Shown here: positions 54,754 through 64,000 of the stretch, in pieces
Numbering within the stretch: position 1 is the first letter of the stretch
Layout of the letters: the number at the start of each line of letters is the position of its first letter
Assembly (NCBI RefSeq): GCF_900130125.1
Contig: NZ_FQXY01000006.1
Coordinates: 248,001-312,000, forward strand
Length of the DNA stretch: 64,000 nt
Direction of reading: 5' to 3'
Source of the DNA: Bacteroides congonensis
GTDB taxonomy: Bacteria > Bacteroidota > Bacteroidia > Bacteroidales > Bacteroidaceae
Made by a program: the position numbers and the translations under genes
Notes under the pieces: model-generated
The model's input: only the letters and a program-made list of their open reading frames with translations
Database searches by the model: none
What the model was told of the DNA's origin: nothing

Positions 54754-56171
54754 TATACCAAGCAGATTCATCAAAAGCGGAAGAGTTTATCCACCACGAG
54801 GAGATTCTGGATACACTGGAATACGCACAAAACAACAAGGATAACCGTGCACTGATTGAACAACTTATTGAAAAAGCTGCCCTGTGCAAGGGATTGACCC
54901 ACCGTGAGGCAGCCGTCCTGCTGGAATGTAACCAACCTGACCTGATAGAACGTATCTTTCATCTCGCCAAAGAAATCAAACAGAAGTTTTACGGCAACCG
55001 CATCGTGATGTTCGCACCGCTTTATTTGTCGAATTATTGCGTAAACGGTTGTATATATTGCCCGTATCATGCCAAGAACAAGACTATCGCACGCAAGAAA
55101 CTGACGCAGGAAGAAATCCGAAGGGAAGTGATTGCCTTACAGGATATGGGACATAAGCGTCTGGCTCTCGAAGCCGGGGAGCATCCGTCACTGAATCCGA
55201 TAGAGTATATCCTTGAGTCTATCCGGACAATTTACAGCATCAAGCACAAGAACGGCGCAATCAGGCGGGTAAACGTCAACATCGCCGCCACTACGGTAGA
55301 GAACTATCGCCGCCTGAAGGAAGCGGGTATCGGCACATATATCTTATTTCAGGAAACCTACCACAAAGAAAACTACGAAAATCTCCACCCCACCGGCCCG
55401 AAAAGCAACTATGCCTATCATACCGAAGCGATGGATCGTGCCATGGAAGGGGGAATTGATGATGTAGGAATAGGCGTTCTTTTCGGTCTGAATACGTATC
55501 GGTATGACTTTACAGGCTTGTTGATGCATGCCGAGCATCTGGAAGCCCGGTTCGGTGTAGGCCCTCATACGATTAGCGTTCCGCGCATTTGCTCGGCAGA
55601 TGATATTGACGCGGGAGATTTCCCGGATGCTATCTCCGATGAGATATTCAGCAAGATTGTAGCTGTAATCCGCATTGCGGTTCCTTATACGGGAATGATT
55701 ATTTCCACCCGTGAGTCGCAGGAATCCCGGAAGAAAGTGCTCGAACTGGGTATTTCGCAAATCAGTGGCGGTTCACGTACCAGTGTGGGCGGATATGCGG
55801 AAAAAGAATTGCCTGATAATAATTCCGCCCAGTTCGATGTAAGCGATACACGGACATTGGACGAGGTAGTCAACTGGTTGCTCGAACTTGGCCATATCCC
55901 CAGTTTCTGCACGGCCTGTTATCGGGAAGGAAGAACGGGCGACCGGTTTATGTCTTTAGTCAAATCCGGTCAGATAGCCAATTGCTGCGCTCCGAATGCC
56001 TTAATGACTTTGAAAGAATACCTGGAAGATTATGCTTCGGAAGATACGCGCCGAAATGGTTTGGAACTTATTCTGAATGAAACGGAACGAATCCCTAACC
56101 CTAAAATCAGAGAAATAGCCATCCGGAATCTTAAAGCCATCGCTGAAGGCAAAAGAGACTTCAGGTTTTAG
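54750..56171 (+). CDS. hydG: [FeFe] hydrogenase maturase HydG (radical SAM tyrosine lyase)
   Basis: 473 residues; start overlaps the hydE stop (ATGA). It has radical-SAM NYCVNGCIYCPYH and the C-terminal cluster motif CTACYREGRTGDRF with a later CC (NCCAPNAL). These distinguish HydG from the shorter ThiH. It splits tyrosine to supply CO and cyanide ligands to an Fe complex used in the H-cluster. Confidence 0.95.
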   Translation: MIYQADSSKAEEFIHHEEILDTLEYAQNNKDNRALIEQLIEKAALCKGLTHREAAVLLECNQPDLIERIFHLAKEIKQKFYGNRIVMFAPLYLSNYCVNGCIYCPYHAKNKTIARKKLTQEEIRREVIALQDMGHKRLALEAGEHPSLNPIEYILESIRTIYSIKHKNGAIRRVNVNIAATTVENYRRLKEAGIGTYILFQETYHKENYENLHPTGPKSNYAYHTEAMDRAMEGGIDDVGIGVLFGLNTYRYDFTGLLMHAEHLEARFGVGPHTISVPRICSADDIDAGDFPDAISDEIFSKIVAVIRIAVPYTGMIISTRESQESRKKVLELGISQISGGSRTSVGGYAEKELPDNNSAQFDVSDTRTLDEVVNWLLELGHIPSFCTACYREGRTGDRFMSLVKSGQIANCCAPNALMTLKEYLEDYASEDTRRNGLELILNETERIPNPKIREIAIRNLKAIAEGKRDFRF

Positions 56172-56230
56172 GGCAAGGTGCCCTGCCAAATTTCCATGCG
56201 GATGGAGACTAATTAAAATATAGAAAGAAT

Positions 56231-57445
56231 ATGAGCTTAACAGATACCCCAAATGCCAACAGACTTCATATAGCCCTTTTCGGTAGACGGAACAGCGGCA
56301 AGTCTTCTCTTATCAATGCGCTGACAGGACAGGATACCGCTATCGTCTCGAATACGCCCGGTACAACGACCGACCTTGTTTCCAAGGCAATGGAAGTTCA
56401 CGGCATCGGGGCTTGTCTTTTTATGGATACTCCGGGATTCGACGACGAGGGGGAACTTGGAGAAATGCGTATCGCCCGGACATTGAAAGCGATTGAAAAG
56501 ACGGACATTGCCTTGTTGCTTTGTGAAGATGACTCGTTCTCTTGTGAAAACAAAAAAACGGAGCAACCGGAACACGAAATATTGAAGCAACTGAAAGAGA
56601 AGAATATTCCCGTCATCCTCATACTGAACAAAATTGATATACGTAAAAATATTGATACGTTGGCTGCACGTATTGAACTGCAATATAACCAGCGCCCGTT
56701 GCTTGTCAGCGCGAAAGAAAGAACAGGAATCGAGGAAATCCGACAGGCGATTCTTGAAAAACTTCCTTCGGACTTCGGGCAGCAAAGTATCACCGGAGCT
56801 CTTGTCGCAGAGAATGACCTCGTATTGCTAGTCATGCCGCAGGATATTCAGGCGCCTAAAGGCAGGCTTATCCTGCCTCAAGTGCAGACTATCCGTGAAC
56901 TATTGGATAAAAAATGTCTTGTAATGACTTGTACCACCGACAAACTTTCGGAAACCTTGCAAGCTCTCGCCCGCCCGCCGAAGTTAATCATCACCGATTC
57001 GCAAGTCTTTAGAACTGTCTATGAACAGAAACCGGAAGCAAGTAAACTGACTTCTTTCTCGGTTCTCTTTGCCGGATACAAGGGGGATATTCATTATTAT
57101 GTAGAAAGTGCAGCCGCCATTGAAAGCCTGACGGAATCGTCACGCGTACTGATAGCGGAAGCTTGTACGCACGCTCCCCTTTCCGAAGATATAGGAAGAG
57201 TGAAACTTCCGCGTTTATTACGAAAGAGAATCGGTGAGAAACTACAAATTGATATTGTAAGCGGAACGGATTTCCCTCAGGATTTAACTCCTTATTCTTT
57301 GGTTATCCATTGCGGAGCATGTATGTTCAACCGCAAATATGTACTCAGCCGCATCGACCGTGCACGGGAGCAGCATATTCCCATGACAAATTACGGAGTA
57401 GCCATTGCTTATCTCAATGGAATACTAAATCAAATAGAATACTAA
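56231..57445 (+). CDS. hydF: [FeFe] hydrogenase maturase HydF (GTPase scaffold)
   Basis: 404 residues. The GTPase domain (about 8-170) has G1 GRRNSGKSS, G3 DTPG and G4 NKID. A dimerisation domain follows, then a C-terminal 4Fe-4S binding region with ACTHAP and HCGACMFNR (CxH and CxxC). HydF receives the 2Fe subcluster and passes it to HydA. It completes the A-E-G-F set, with a 59-base gap after hydG. Confidence 0.94.
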   Translation: MSLTDTPNANRLHIALFGRRNSGKSSLINALTGQDTAIVSNTPGTTTDLVSKAMEVHGIGACLFMDTPGFDDEGELGEMRIARTLKAIEKTDIALLLCEDDSFSCENKKTEQPEHEILKQLKEKNIPVILILNKIDIRKNIDTLAARIELQYNQRPLLVSAKERTGIEEIRQAILEKLPSDFGQQSITGALVAENDLVLLVMPQDIQAPKGRLILPQVQTIRELLDKKCLVMTCTTDKLSETLQALARPPKLIITDSQVFRTVYEQKPEASKLTSFSVLFAGYKGDIHYYVESAAAIESLTESSRVLIAEACTHAPLSEDIGRVKLPRLLRKRIGEKLQIDIVSGTDFPQDLTPYSLVIHCGACMFNRKYVLSRIDRAREQHIPMTNYGVAIAYLNGILNQIEY

Positions 57446-57460
57446 AAAGGAAGCTATTTA

Positions 57461-57492
57461 GTTGTATGCTAAAATCAGAATCCTTACATTTG
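57461..57492 (+). promoter_or_regulatory. Promoter of the S9 peptidase gene
   Basis: GTTG (57461-57464), 20 bases, TACATTTG (57485-57492), exact -7 octamer. ATG follows 39 bases later. Confidence 0.65.
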
Positions 57493-57531
57493 TCCGAATC
57501 TATTATTAACCTCTTTATTAATTTACAACAC

Positions 57532-60075
57532 ATGAAAAAGAAAAGAATGGTCTTTACCATTTTTCTGGCGACCGGGCTTGCTTTGCAAGCACAGGCACAA
57601 GAGAAACTGACAGAGTACAAAGTAAGAAATGCTATCGAAATCCGTACCCCTATCATGAACGACAGCATTAACCCGAAAGGAGAAAAACATTCTGTAAAGA
57701 TGTTGCTCAAAACTCCGGTAGTACTGGACTTACCGGACGCACAGATGCAAACATTGACTGTCGATACGGCAGGCTATCTAAGTTTTGAAAAAGCAGGGCA
57801 AAACAACAAGCTCTACTTGTTTAAAACACAAATACGTGCAGAACGTTTCCTAAAAGGAAAACTGAAAGTAACTTCTCCCGTCCGTTGGGAAATGTTTATT
57901 GACGGAGTTTCCAAACAGACGAAAGACGCCGCCGAAGACAGCATAACTTCCGCCTCATCCCGCGAAATAGCCATCACTATGGAGCCGGAACGCGATTATG
58001 AAATTACTTTCAAACTGCTTTCCGCTTCGGAAGACAAAGCCGCCCCTACCTTGAAATGTGAATTGATTAAAGACGATAAACTCAAGGAAATCGCCTGCAC
58101 ACTTACTCCCGATGCCAAGCAACGCTTCTCACTCGACAATACAGTGTATGGAAACCGGACAATTTCTGTCGCCGTTTCTCCCAGCGGGAAGTATTTATTA
58201 ACCCGCTATTGGGATAATCATTCCGCCAAACGTTCACGCACGTATTGCAAACTCAGCGACTTAAAAACCGGAAAGGTTCTTTTGGACAACGTAAGAGACG
58301 GCATGCGATGGATGCCGAAAAGCGACAAGTTGTATTATACAGTTACGGCACTAAGCGGAAATGACGTAATTGCCCTCAATCCCGCCACCCTTCAAGAAGA
58401 AGTGATTTTAAAAGGAATACCCGAACAAGGTTTCACCTGGTCGCCCAATGAAGACTTCCTTATTTACTATCCCAGGGAAGAAGGGGAAAAGGAAGAAGGC
58501 GCTCTCCGCCGTATTGTAAGTCCGGCAGACCGTATTCCTAATACCCGTGGACGCAGTTTCCTGGCTAAGTACGACATAGCCAACGGAGTTTCCGAACGGC
58601 TGACTTATGGCAATCACAGTACTTACTTACAGGATATTTCTCCTGACGGAAAGTATATGATATACAGCACTTCCAAAGAAAATATCACCCAGCGTCCTTT
58701 CTCCCTGTCTTCTCTCTATATCGTAGATTTAGAGACTCTGAAAGTAGATACTCTCTTCCAAAACGAAAGATTCCTGGGCGGTGCCAGTTATTCACCGGAT
58801 GGAACACAGTTGTTACTGACCGCAAGCCCCGAAGCATTCGGCGGCATCGGCAAGAATTGCGGCAATCATCCCATAGCTAATGATTTCGATACGCAAGCCT
58901 TTATCATGGACTTGGCTACCCGCAAAATTCAGCCGATAACCAAAGATTTCAACCCTACCGTAAGTCCGCTTCAATGGAATCGCGGTGACGGATGCATCTA
59001 CTTCAACACGGATGACGGCGACTGCAAGAACATCTACCGCTATTCTCCGAAAAACGGAAACTTCGAGAAACTGAACCTGGAAGAGGATGTTATCAGTGCT
59101 TTCAGCTTATCAGAATATAATCCGGCTATTGCCGCCTATATCGGTCAGTCGGATACAAGTTCAGGGGCTGCCTATCTGTACGATATAAAGAAAAAGACTT
59201 CCCGCCTGCTGTCCGACCCGATGAAACCGATTTTGGATAAAATAGAATTAGGCAAAACAGAGCCTTGGAACTTCACTGCTTCAGACGGAACGGTTATCAC
59301 CGGAAAAATGTGTCTCCCACCCGACTTCGACCCGAACAAGAAGTATCCTATGATTGTCTATTATTATGGTGGAACCACTCCTACGACACGTGGCATCGGA
59401 AATCCATATTGCGCACAACTGTTCGCTTCACGTGATTATGTAGTATATGTCATTCAGCCTAGCGGTACTATCGGCTTCGGACAGGAGTTTTCCGCACGCC
59501 ACGTCAATGCCTGGGGAAAACGTACTGCCGATGATATTATCGAAGGAACGAAACAGTTCTGCAAAGAACACTCGTTTGTGGACGCGAAACGAATCGGATG
59601 TATCGGTGCTTCTTACGGTGGATTCATGACTCAATACTTGCAGACTCAAACCGATATCTTCGCTGCCGCCGTATCTCACGCAGGAATCAGTGACGTGACC
59701 AGTTATTGGGGAGAAGGTTACTGGGGATATTCATACAATGCGATTGCGGCTGCCGACAGCTATCCCTGGAAGAATCCGGAACTGTTCACCAAGCAAGGTT
59801 CTCTGTTCAATGCCGACAAGATTAACACTCCGTTGTTATTACTGCATGGAACTGTTGATACAAATGTACCTATCGGGGAAAGTATCCAGCTTTTCAATGC
59901 GCTGAAGATATTAGGTAAGACGGTAGAGTTTATCACAGTAGATGGTGAAAACCATTTCATTTCTGATTACGATAAACGTATCAAATGGCATAATTCCATC
60001 ATGGCCTGGTTTGCACGTTGGTTGCAAGACCGTCCCGAATGGTGGAATGAGTTGTATCCGGAACGTCATTTGTAA
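57532..60075 (+). CDS. Secreted prolyl-oligopeptidase family (S9) peptidase
   Basis: 847 residues from ATG 57532 (MKKKRMVFTIFLATGLALQAQAQ, signal peptide); a longer frame from 57310 overlaps hydF. A beta-propeller region (about 150-560: SVAVSPSGKYLLTRYWD, LQDISPDGKYMIYS) precedes an alpha/beta hydrolase domain. Its catalytic Ser is in GASYGGF, Asp in HGTVDTNVP and His in DGENHFIS. It should cut short peptides in the periplasm, possibly after proline (DPP IV-like). Confidence 0.9.
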   Translation: MKKKRMVFTIFLATGLALQAQAQEKLTEYKVRNAIEIRTPIMNDSINPKGEKHSVKMLLKTPVVLDLPDAQMQTLTVDTAGYLSFEKAGQNNKLYLFKTQIRAERFLKGKLKVTSPVRWEMFIDGVSKQTKDAAEDSITSASSREIAITMEPERDYEITFKLLSASEDKAAPTLKCELIKDDKLKEIACTLTPDAKQRFSLDNTVYGNRTISVAVSPSGKYLLTRYWDNHSAKRSRTYCKLSDLKTGKVLLDNVRDGMRWMPKSDKLYYTVTALSGNDVIALNPATLQEEVILKGIPEQGFTWSPNEDFLIYYPREEGEKEEGALRRIVSPADRIPNTRGRSFLAKYDIANGVSERLTYGNHSTYLQDISPDGKYMIYSTSKENITQRPFSLSSLYIVDLETLKVDTLFQNERFLGGASYSPDGTQLLLTASPEAFGGIGKNCGNHPIANDFDTQAFIMDLATRKIQPITKDFNPTVSPLQWNRGDGCIYFNTDDGDCKNIYRYSPKNGNFEKLNLEEDVISAFSLSEYNPAIAAYIGQSDTSSGAAYLYDIKKKTSRLLSDPMKPILDKIELGKTEPWNFTASDGTVITGKMCLPPDFDPNKKYPMIVYYYGGTTPTTRGIGNPYCAQLFASRDYVVYVIQPSGTIGFGQEFSARHVNAWGKRTADDIIEGTKQFCKEHSFVDAKRIGCIGASYGGFMTQYLQTQTDIFAAAVSHAGISDVTSYWGEGYWGYSYNAIAAADSYPWKNPELFTKQGSLFNADKINTPLLLLHGTVDTNVPIGESIQLFNALKILGKTVEFITVDGENHFISDYDKRIKWHNSIMAWFARWLQDRPEWWNELYPERHL

Positions 60076-60158
60076 TCCTGATGGCAATTCCGCTATAATT
60101 TATCTATAACGTTCCGAAACTTACAATCTTTAAAATAAGATACAATCTCTAAAATAAG

Positions 60159-60195
60159 AAAGGTGTCGCTGATTCTACAGTCAACGACACCTTTT
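60159..60195. terminator. Bidirectional terminator between the S9 peptidase and hisS
   Basis: AAAGGTGTCG (60159-60168) pairs with CGACACCTTT (60185-60194), with poly-A/poly-T flanks. Just before it an imperfect 19-base direct repeat (AATCTYTAAAATAAGA) occurs twice. Confidence 0.8.
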
Positions 60196-60225
60196 ATTAT
60201 ATCCTTATTTATCTATTATCTCCGC

Positions 60226-61590
60226 TTATTTCTTCACAGCAGCAATCAATTCTTCTGCCGAAACAAGGTTCTGTTCTCCCGTCTCCATATTCTTCAGCAT
60301 TACTTTGCCCTCATTCATCTCGTTTTCACCTACGATAGCTACAAACGGAATATTCTTCGCATTGGCATAGCTCATCTGTTTCTTCATCTTGGCAGCATCC
60401 GGGAAAATCTCCGCACGAATACCTGCTGCGCGTACTTTAGCCAGGATTCCCATAGAGAAGGCAGCTTCCTTTTCACCGAAGTTGATAAACAGGATTTCCG
60501 TTCCGTTCACAGCTTCTTTCGGGTAAAGGTCGAGCTGATTCAATACGTCGAAGATACGGTCTGCACCAAAAGAAATACCGACGCCCGATACTCCTGCCAT
60601 ACCGAATACACCGGTCAGGTTATCATAACGGCCGCCACCTGTGATACTACCGATTTGTACATCCAGCGCTTTTACTTCAAAAATAGCACCTGTATAGTAG
60701 TTCAGTCCGCGAGCCAAAGTCAGGTCAAGTTCGATTTCATTCTTCAGTCCCATTGCTTCCAATGTATTCAGAATGAATTCGCTTTCTTCCACTCCCTTCA
60801 TTCCCACTTCACTGGCAGACAATACATTCTTCAATGTCGCCAGTTTCTCCGTATTCGTTCCGCTAAGAAGGATAATCGGCTGCAACTTAGCGATAGCCTC
60901 ATCGCTGATGCCTTTATCTTTCAACTCGGCATTTACGTTATCCAAACCGATCTTATCCAGTTTATCTATGGCAACGGTTATATCGACAATCTTTTCCGAC
61001 TCACCGATAATCTCGGCAATACCGGAAAGAATCTTGCGGTTATTAATCTTGATGCACACACGGATATTGAAACGGCTGAACACCGTATCGACAATCTGCA
61101 TCAACTCTACTTCATTCAGCAAAGAATCACTGCCTACCACATCCGCGTCACATTGATAAAATTCACGGTAACGTCCCTTCTGCGGACGGTCGGCACGCCA
61201 CACCGGTTGGATCTGATAACGTTTGAACGGGAAAGTGATTTCATCACGATGCATCACCACGTAACGCGCAAAAGGTACTGTCAAGTCATAACGCAACCCT
61301 TTCTCACAAAACTTACTTGCCAACTTGGCAGCATTGCGGCTCAACAGTTCTTCGTCAGTTATCCCGGAAAAGTAATCTCCCGAATTCTGAATCTTAAAGA
61401 GTAGTTTATCCCCTTCATCACCGTACTTTCCCATCAGCGTAGAAAGCATCTCCATCGAAGGAGTCTCTATCTGCTGGAATCCATACAAATGATATACGTC
61501 ACGAATCGTATTGAATATATAATTACGCTTCGCCATCTCTACCGGCGAAAAGTCACGAGTTCCTTTAGGAATACTTGGTTTTGCTGCCAT
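60226..61590 (-). CDS. hisS: Histidyl-tRNA synthetase
   Basis: 454 residues, class II. Motif 1 region [17 protein letters not shown]; motif 2 with [25 protein letters not shown]; histidine-binding [15 protein letters not shown]; motif 3 [15 protein letters not shown]. The C-terminal anticodon-binding domain is at about 360-454. It charges tRNA-His. Confidence 0.98.
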   Translation of the reverse strand: MAAKPSIPKGTRDFSPVEMAKRNYIFNTIRDVYHLYGFQQIETPSMEMLSTLMGKYGDEGDKLLFKIQNSGDYFSGITDEELLSRNAAKLASKFCEKGLRYDLTVPFARYVVMHRDEITFPFKRYQIQPVWRADRPQKGRYREFYQCDADVVGSDSLLNEVELMQIVDTVFSRFNIRVCIKINNRKILSGIAEIIGESEKIVDITVAIDKLDKIGLDNVNAELKDKGISDEAIAKLQPIILLSGTNTEKLATLKNVLSASEVGMKGVEESEFILNTLEAMGLKNEIELDLTLARGLNYYTGAIFEVKALDVQIGSITGGGRYDNLTGVFGMAGVSGVGISFGADRIFDVLNQLDLYPKEAVNGTEILFINFGEKEAAFSMGILAKVRAAGIRAEIFPDAAKMKKQMSYANAKNIPFVAIVGENEMNEGKVMLKNMETGEQNLVSAEELIAAVKK

Positions 61591-61618
61591 AATATTACTG
61601 TTTATAATTTTAATTGCG

Positions 61619-61626
61619 CAAATTTA
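61619..61626 (-). promoter_or_regulatory. -7 box of hisS
   Basis: CAAATTTA on the plus strand, TAAATTTG on the minus strand, exact match, 28 bases before ATG 61590. Confidence 0.5.
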
Positions 61627-61770
61627 CTGCAAATTTCCGAGCAACGCTTGCATATATCTGAAAAAATCATCAATATTGTACCCCAAGTAATACAAATACC
61701 CAAACAAGTAATACAAATTCTCAAAACAAAGGGCGACATCAGAAGCCCAAAAACAATAAAACTCACTAAT

Positions 61771-63366
61771 ATGATGAACAACACTATTATTTACCCGATG
61801 CGGGCAATAGGTATTCTTTTCACGGTTGCTTCGCTGATAACGACATCGGCACCGGCACAAAATAAGATGCAGGATGCTCCACTATTCAAAAGCACGCGTA
61901 CAACCGTCCATCGGGCGGTGCAAAAAGATACCGCATGGACGCCGGGCGCTATCGTAGACCAAATACACTTCGTAAGATACAATCGTCACGGAAGAAAAAT
62001 AGCGGAGAACTCATTAAAGCCGGATGGCAGTGCCGATAAAAAAATCATTTATGTTTATGACAAAGACGGTCATGTGAAAGAAGAAATCATAGCATCCATC
62101 AAGCAAGGCGGAATTACAGATGTTTATCAATACTACTATGATTCATCAGGAAGAAGGAACGGGAAGCACCACCTGAATCCTGAACAAAAGGTTGTGGGCA
62201 TAGATACCATTATACGCAACGAAGCGGGATTAGTGGTACAAAGAATCCACAAAGGAACCAGCGTCCGTATAAAAGACCAACAAGTGACATCCTATCAGGA
62301 AAGCGTGAATATCTTCTATGACGACCTGGGACAAGTGACAGAAGTCATCGAAGAAAGTACACTGAATAAAAACGGAAATCCCGGTAACCGGAAATTACTC
62401 AAAAAAGATACGATACCATTGAAACTTTATTCAGAAGGAAGCGTATTTGAAAGATATAATGCCCCACGAAGTAAAAGAGTGGATACTGCCTATGATATGT
62501 ATGGCAACTGGACAAAACGTACGGAATATAACGGAGCCACTCCCGAATTTATTGTCATGCGCCACATTGAGTATGCCGGACAGGATGATACCGACTGCAA
62601 GAAGCTGTTACTTCAGGGAAAAGTAAAATCCGTATATCAAACCTCATACATAGCACTTCCCAATGGGCCGGACATCATCAACAGAGGACAGAAGAAAGGA
62701 ACTTTCTTTATTCACAAATTTGACAAGGATGGGCGGATAACAGCCGCCAGTCATTTTTCGGATGCCGGTGTCCCGGAAGGCAGCACTGAATATGTGTACG
62801 ATATTAACGGCTACATCGAGAAAGAAATACATAAATCAACCACTGGCAAGATAGAGAGTACCGACCAAATGTATCACGACGATGAGGGCAGATTAAAAAG
62901 CAAAGCATTGATGGACGCCAATGGAGAAATGCAGCGCAAAACCATTTTCCGCTATGACGGAGAAGGTAACTGCACCGCAGAACTGTGTTTCAATAAAGAC
63001 GGTTCAAAATACAGCGACATCCGTAACCAGTATGACCCATATGGAAATCTGATGCTCAAAGAAGTGCAGGTAGCTCCGGCAGAAGCCAAAGGTATGGAAT
63101 ATGAGCCCGTCAGACGCATATGGAATGCCCGTGGAAGAGTGGTGGAAGAGAAAATAGGCGCTCCCGGGAATGAGCGTCATTATACTTATCAATACAGCAC
63201 CCGTGGCGAAGTTATTTCCGGCACGGAAACAGTGAACAACGAACCGCCTGTAAAATTCGTATATAAATTCTATAATGACAAGTATGGTAACTGGAAGAAG
63301 AGAATCAAATTCATTGATGACAAACCTGTATTATATGAAGAACGTGAATATACATATTACGAATAA
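61771..63366 (+). CDS. Secreted YD-repeat-like (RHS-type) protein
   Basis: 531 residues from ATG 61771; ATG 61798 (MRAIGILFTVASLITTSAPAQ) is also possible, and a frame from 61489 overlaps hisS. After the signal peptide come many short repeats of the YD type: RYNRHGRKIAENS, VYDKDGHVKEE, YDDLGQVTEV, YDMYGNWTKRTEYN, KFDKDGRITAASHFSD, YDPYGNLMLKEV, WNARGRVVEEK. The repeats run to the C-terminus with no toxin domain, anchor or sorting signal. Function unknown; a structural or binding role in the periplasm or at the surface is possible. Confidence 0.75.
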   Translation: MMNNTIIYPMRAIGILFTVASLITTSAPAQNKMQDAPLFKSTRTTVHRAVQKDTAWTPGAIVDQIHFVRYNRHGRKIAENSLKPDGSADKKIIYVYDKDGHVKEEIIASIKQGGITDVYQYYYDSSGRRNGKHHLNPEQKVVGIDTIIRNEAGLVVQRIHKGTSVRIKDQQVTSYQESVNIFYDDLGQVTEVIEESTLNKNGNPGNRKLLKKDTIPLKLYSEGSVFERYNAPRSKRVDTAYDMYGNWTKRTEYNGATPEFIVMRHIEYAGQDDTDCKKLLLQGKVKSVYQTSYIALPNGPDIINRGQKKGTFFIHKFDKDGRITAASHFSDAGVPEGSTEYVYDINGYIEKEIHKSTTGKIESTDQMYHDDEGRLKSKALMDANGEMQRKTIFRYDGEGNCTAELCFNKDGSKYSDIRNQYDPYGNLMLKEVQVAPAEAKGMEYEPVRRIWNARGRVVEEKIGAPGNERHYTYQYSTRGEVISGTETVNNEPPVKFVYKFYNDKYGNWKKRIKFIDDKPVLYEEREYTYYE

Positions 63367-63381
63367 ATAAGAGCCTATACA

Positions 63382-63429
63382 AAAAGAACGTCTCCATAGC
63401 TTTTACAAATGCCATGGAGACGTTCTTTT
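63382..63429. terminator. Bidirectional terminator between the YD-repeat gene and the zinc peptidase
   Basis: A perfect 16-bp stem (AAAAGAACGTCTCCAT 63382-63397; ATGGAGACGTTCTTTT 63414-63429) lies between convergent genes. Confidence 0.92.
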
Positions 63430-63479
63430 ATATTCTAATGTCAGAAGTCGCGCAAATCCGCGTCACCTCTTTTCATCTC

Positions 63480-64000
63480 TTAGTCTCTTCTACCCATTGC
63501 AATCATGATGTAGTAAACCAACGTAGCCAATGAACCTAACGCAGCAACTACATACGTATAAGCAGCAGAGCGAAGAGCATCTTCAGCCTGTGCATGATTG
63601 CGTGAATTAGTAATGCCGGATGAACTCAACCAAACTAGTGCACGCTTGCTTGCATTGATTTCCACAGGCAGCGTGATAAAGCTGAACAGCGTAGTCATAG
63701 CAAACAGGATAATACCCGCCCACAACAATTGGGGGAAAGTGTTTATCATCAAGATACCACCCAACAGAACCCATGTCATAATGGAAGACGCAAAGTTCAC
63801 AACGGGAACCAATGCACTACGCATTTTCAATGGGGCATACATACGTGCATGCTGCACAGCGTGTCCACATTCATGGGCTGCTACGGCAGCAGCCATTATA
63901 CTATTACTTTCATAGACCCCTTCACTCAAATTCACTGTTTTATTAGTGGGATTGTAGTGGTCGGTCAACTGACCCGGTGTATGTGTAACCTGTACATCAT
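63480..64000 (-). CDS. Membrane zinc metallopeptidase, YugP-like (5' end outside the window)
   Basis: At least 173 residues; the frame runs off the right edge (DVQVTHTPGQLTDHY continues upstream of the first internal candidate start at 63968). HECGHAVQHA gives the zinc-binding HExxH, with the LTDHYNPTNKTVNLSEGVY lead-in typical of the family. Three C-terminal membrane segments are visible (FASSIMTWVLLGGILM, LLWAGIILFAMTTLF, YVVAALGSLATLVYYIMI). The substrate is unknown. Confidence 0.88.
   Translation of the reverse strand, partial: DVQVTHTPGQLTDHYNPTNKTVNLSEGVYESNSIMAAAVAAHECGHAVQHARMYAPLKMRSALVPVVNFASSIMTWVLLGGILMINTFPQLLWAGIILFAMTTLFSFITLPVEINASKRALVWLSSSGITNSRNHAQAEDALRSAAYTYVVAALGSLATLVYYIMIAMGRRD

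Noticed and set aside
54750..56171. ThiH (thiamine synthesis) instead of HydG
   Set aside because: The C-terminal CTACYREGRTGDRF cluster motif, the length, and the position between hydE and hydF identify HydG.
60163..61404. A 413-codon open frame antisense to hisS
   Set aside because: hisS is certain on the minus strand; the antisense product is compositionally odd and matches no known domain.

Overview
The window is chromosomal DNA of a Bacteroides species, probably from the B. thetaiotaomicron / B. ovatus / B. xylanisolvens neighbourhood. The signs are SusC/SusD pairs, STN-domain TonB receptors driven by ECF sigma/FecR, many SPII lipoproteins with acidic residues after the Cys, promoters with the Bacteroides -7 box TAnnTTTG in place of a sigma70 -10, and a Tsr-type invertible promoter. 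No rRNA, tRNA, CRISPR array or IS element was seen. All family calls are by reading motifs; no database was searched.

Layout. 1-5.1 kb: tandem DUF4925 lipoproteins with a TonB-dependent receptor and a small outer-membrane barrel. 5.1-16.2 kb: a GH29 fucosidase lipoprotein converging on a glycan-utilisation locus on the minus strand (ECF sigma, FecR, SusC with STN domain, SusD-like, GH18 endoglycosidase, DUF1735/LamG lipoprotein), probably for host N-glycans. 16.5-20.1 kb: etfB-etfA-acyl-CoA dehydrogenase. 20.2-28.0 kb: a compact operon of rhomboid protease, unknown 139-aa protein, giant DUF4132 protein and free-Met-sulfoxide reductase. 28.1-33.6 kb: cbpM/cbpA chaperones, phosphoethanolamine transferase, Omp85-type barrel, threonine aldolase.

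33.6-38.8 kb is an A+T-rich accessory island with gene debris on both sides. Its core is a four-gene unit: a lipoprotein and three proteins related to cholesterol-dependent cytolysins (CDC-like, CDCL). Two are short forms that stop at the domain 3/4 boundary. One is a long form with a domain-4-like C-terminus, and it carries an in-frame TAA. Two-component CDCLs with a protective surface lipoprotein have been described in Bacteroides as inter-bacterial toxins. This copy looks like such a locus with the long component broken, plus an extra divergent short paralogue. It is the most interesting system here.

38.8-51.3 kb: winged-helix protein, PoxB-like pyruvate oxidase, DUF2157-DUF4401-GDYXXLXY membrane operon, a large S-layer-like lipoprotein with a collagen-like stretch controlled by a roughly 300-bp invertible promoter and its own tyrosine recombinase, then groESL and an L,D-transpeptidase lipoprotein. 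51.3-52.1 kb is a non-coding kilobase with two tandem arrays of exactly 22-bp period, next to a small frameshifted membrane-protein gene. 52.2-57.4 kb: complete hydA-hydE-hydG-hydF ([FeFe] hydrogenase and all three maturases). 57.5-64 kb: S9 peptidase, hisS, a secreted YD-repeat-like protein, and a truncated membrane zinc peptidase at the edge.
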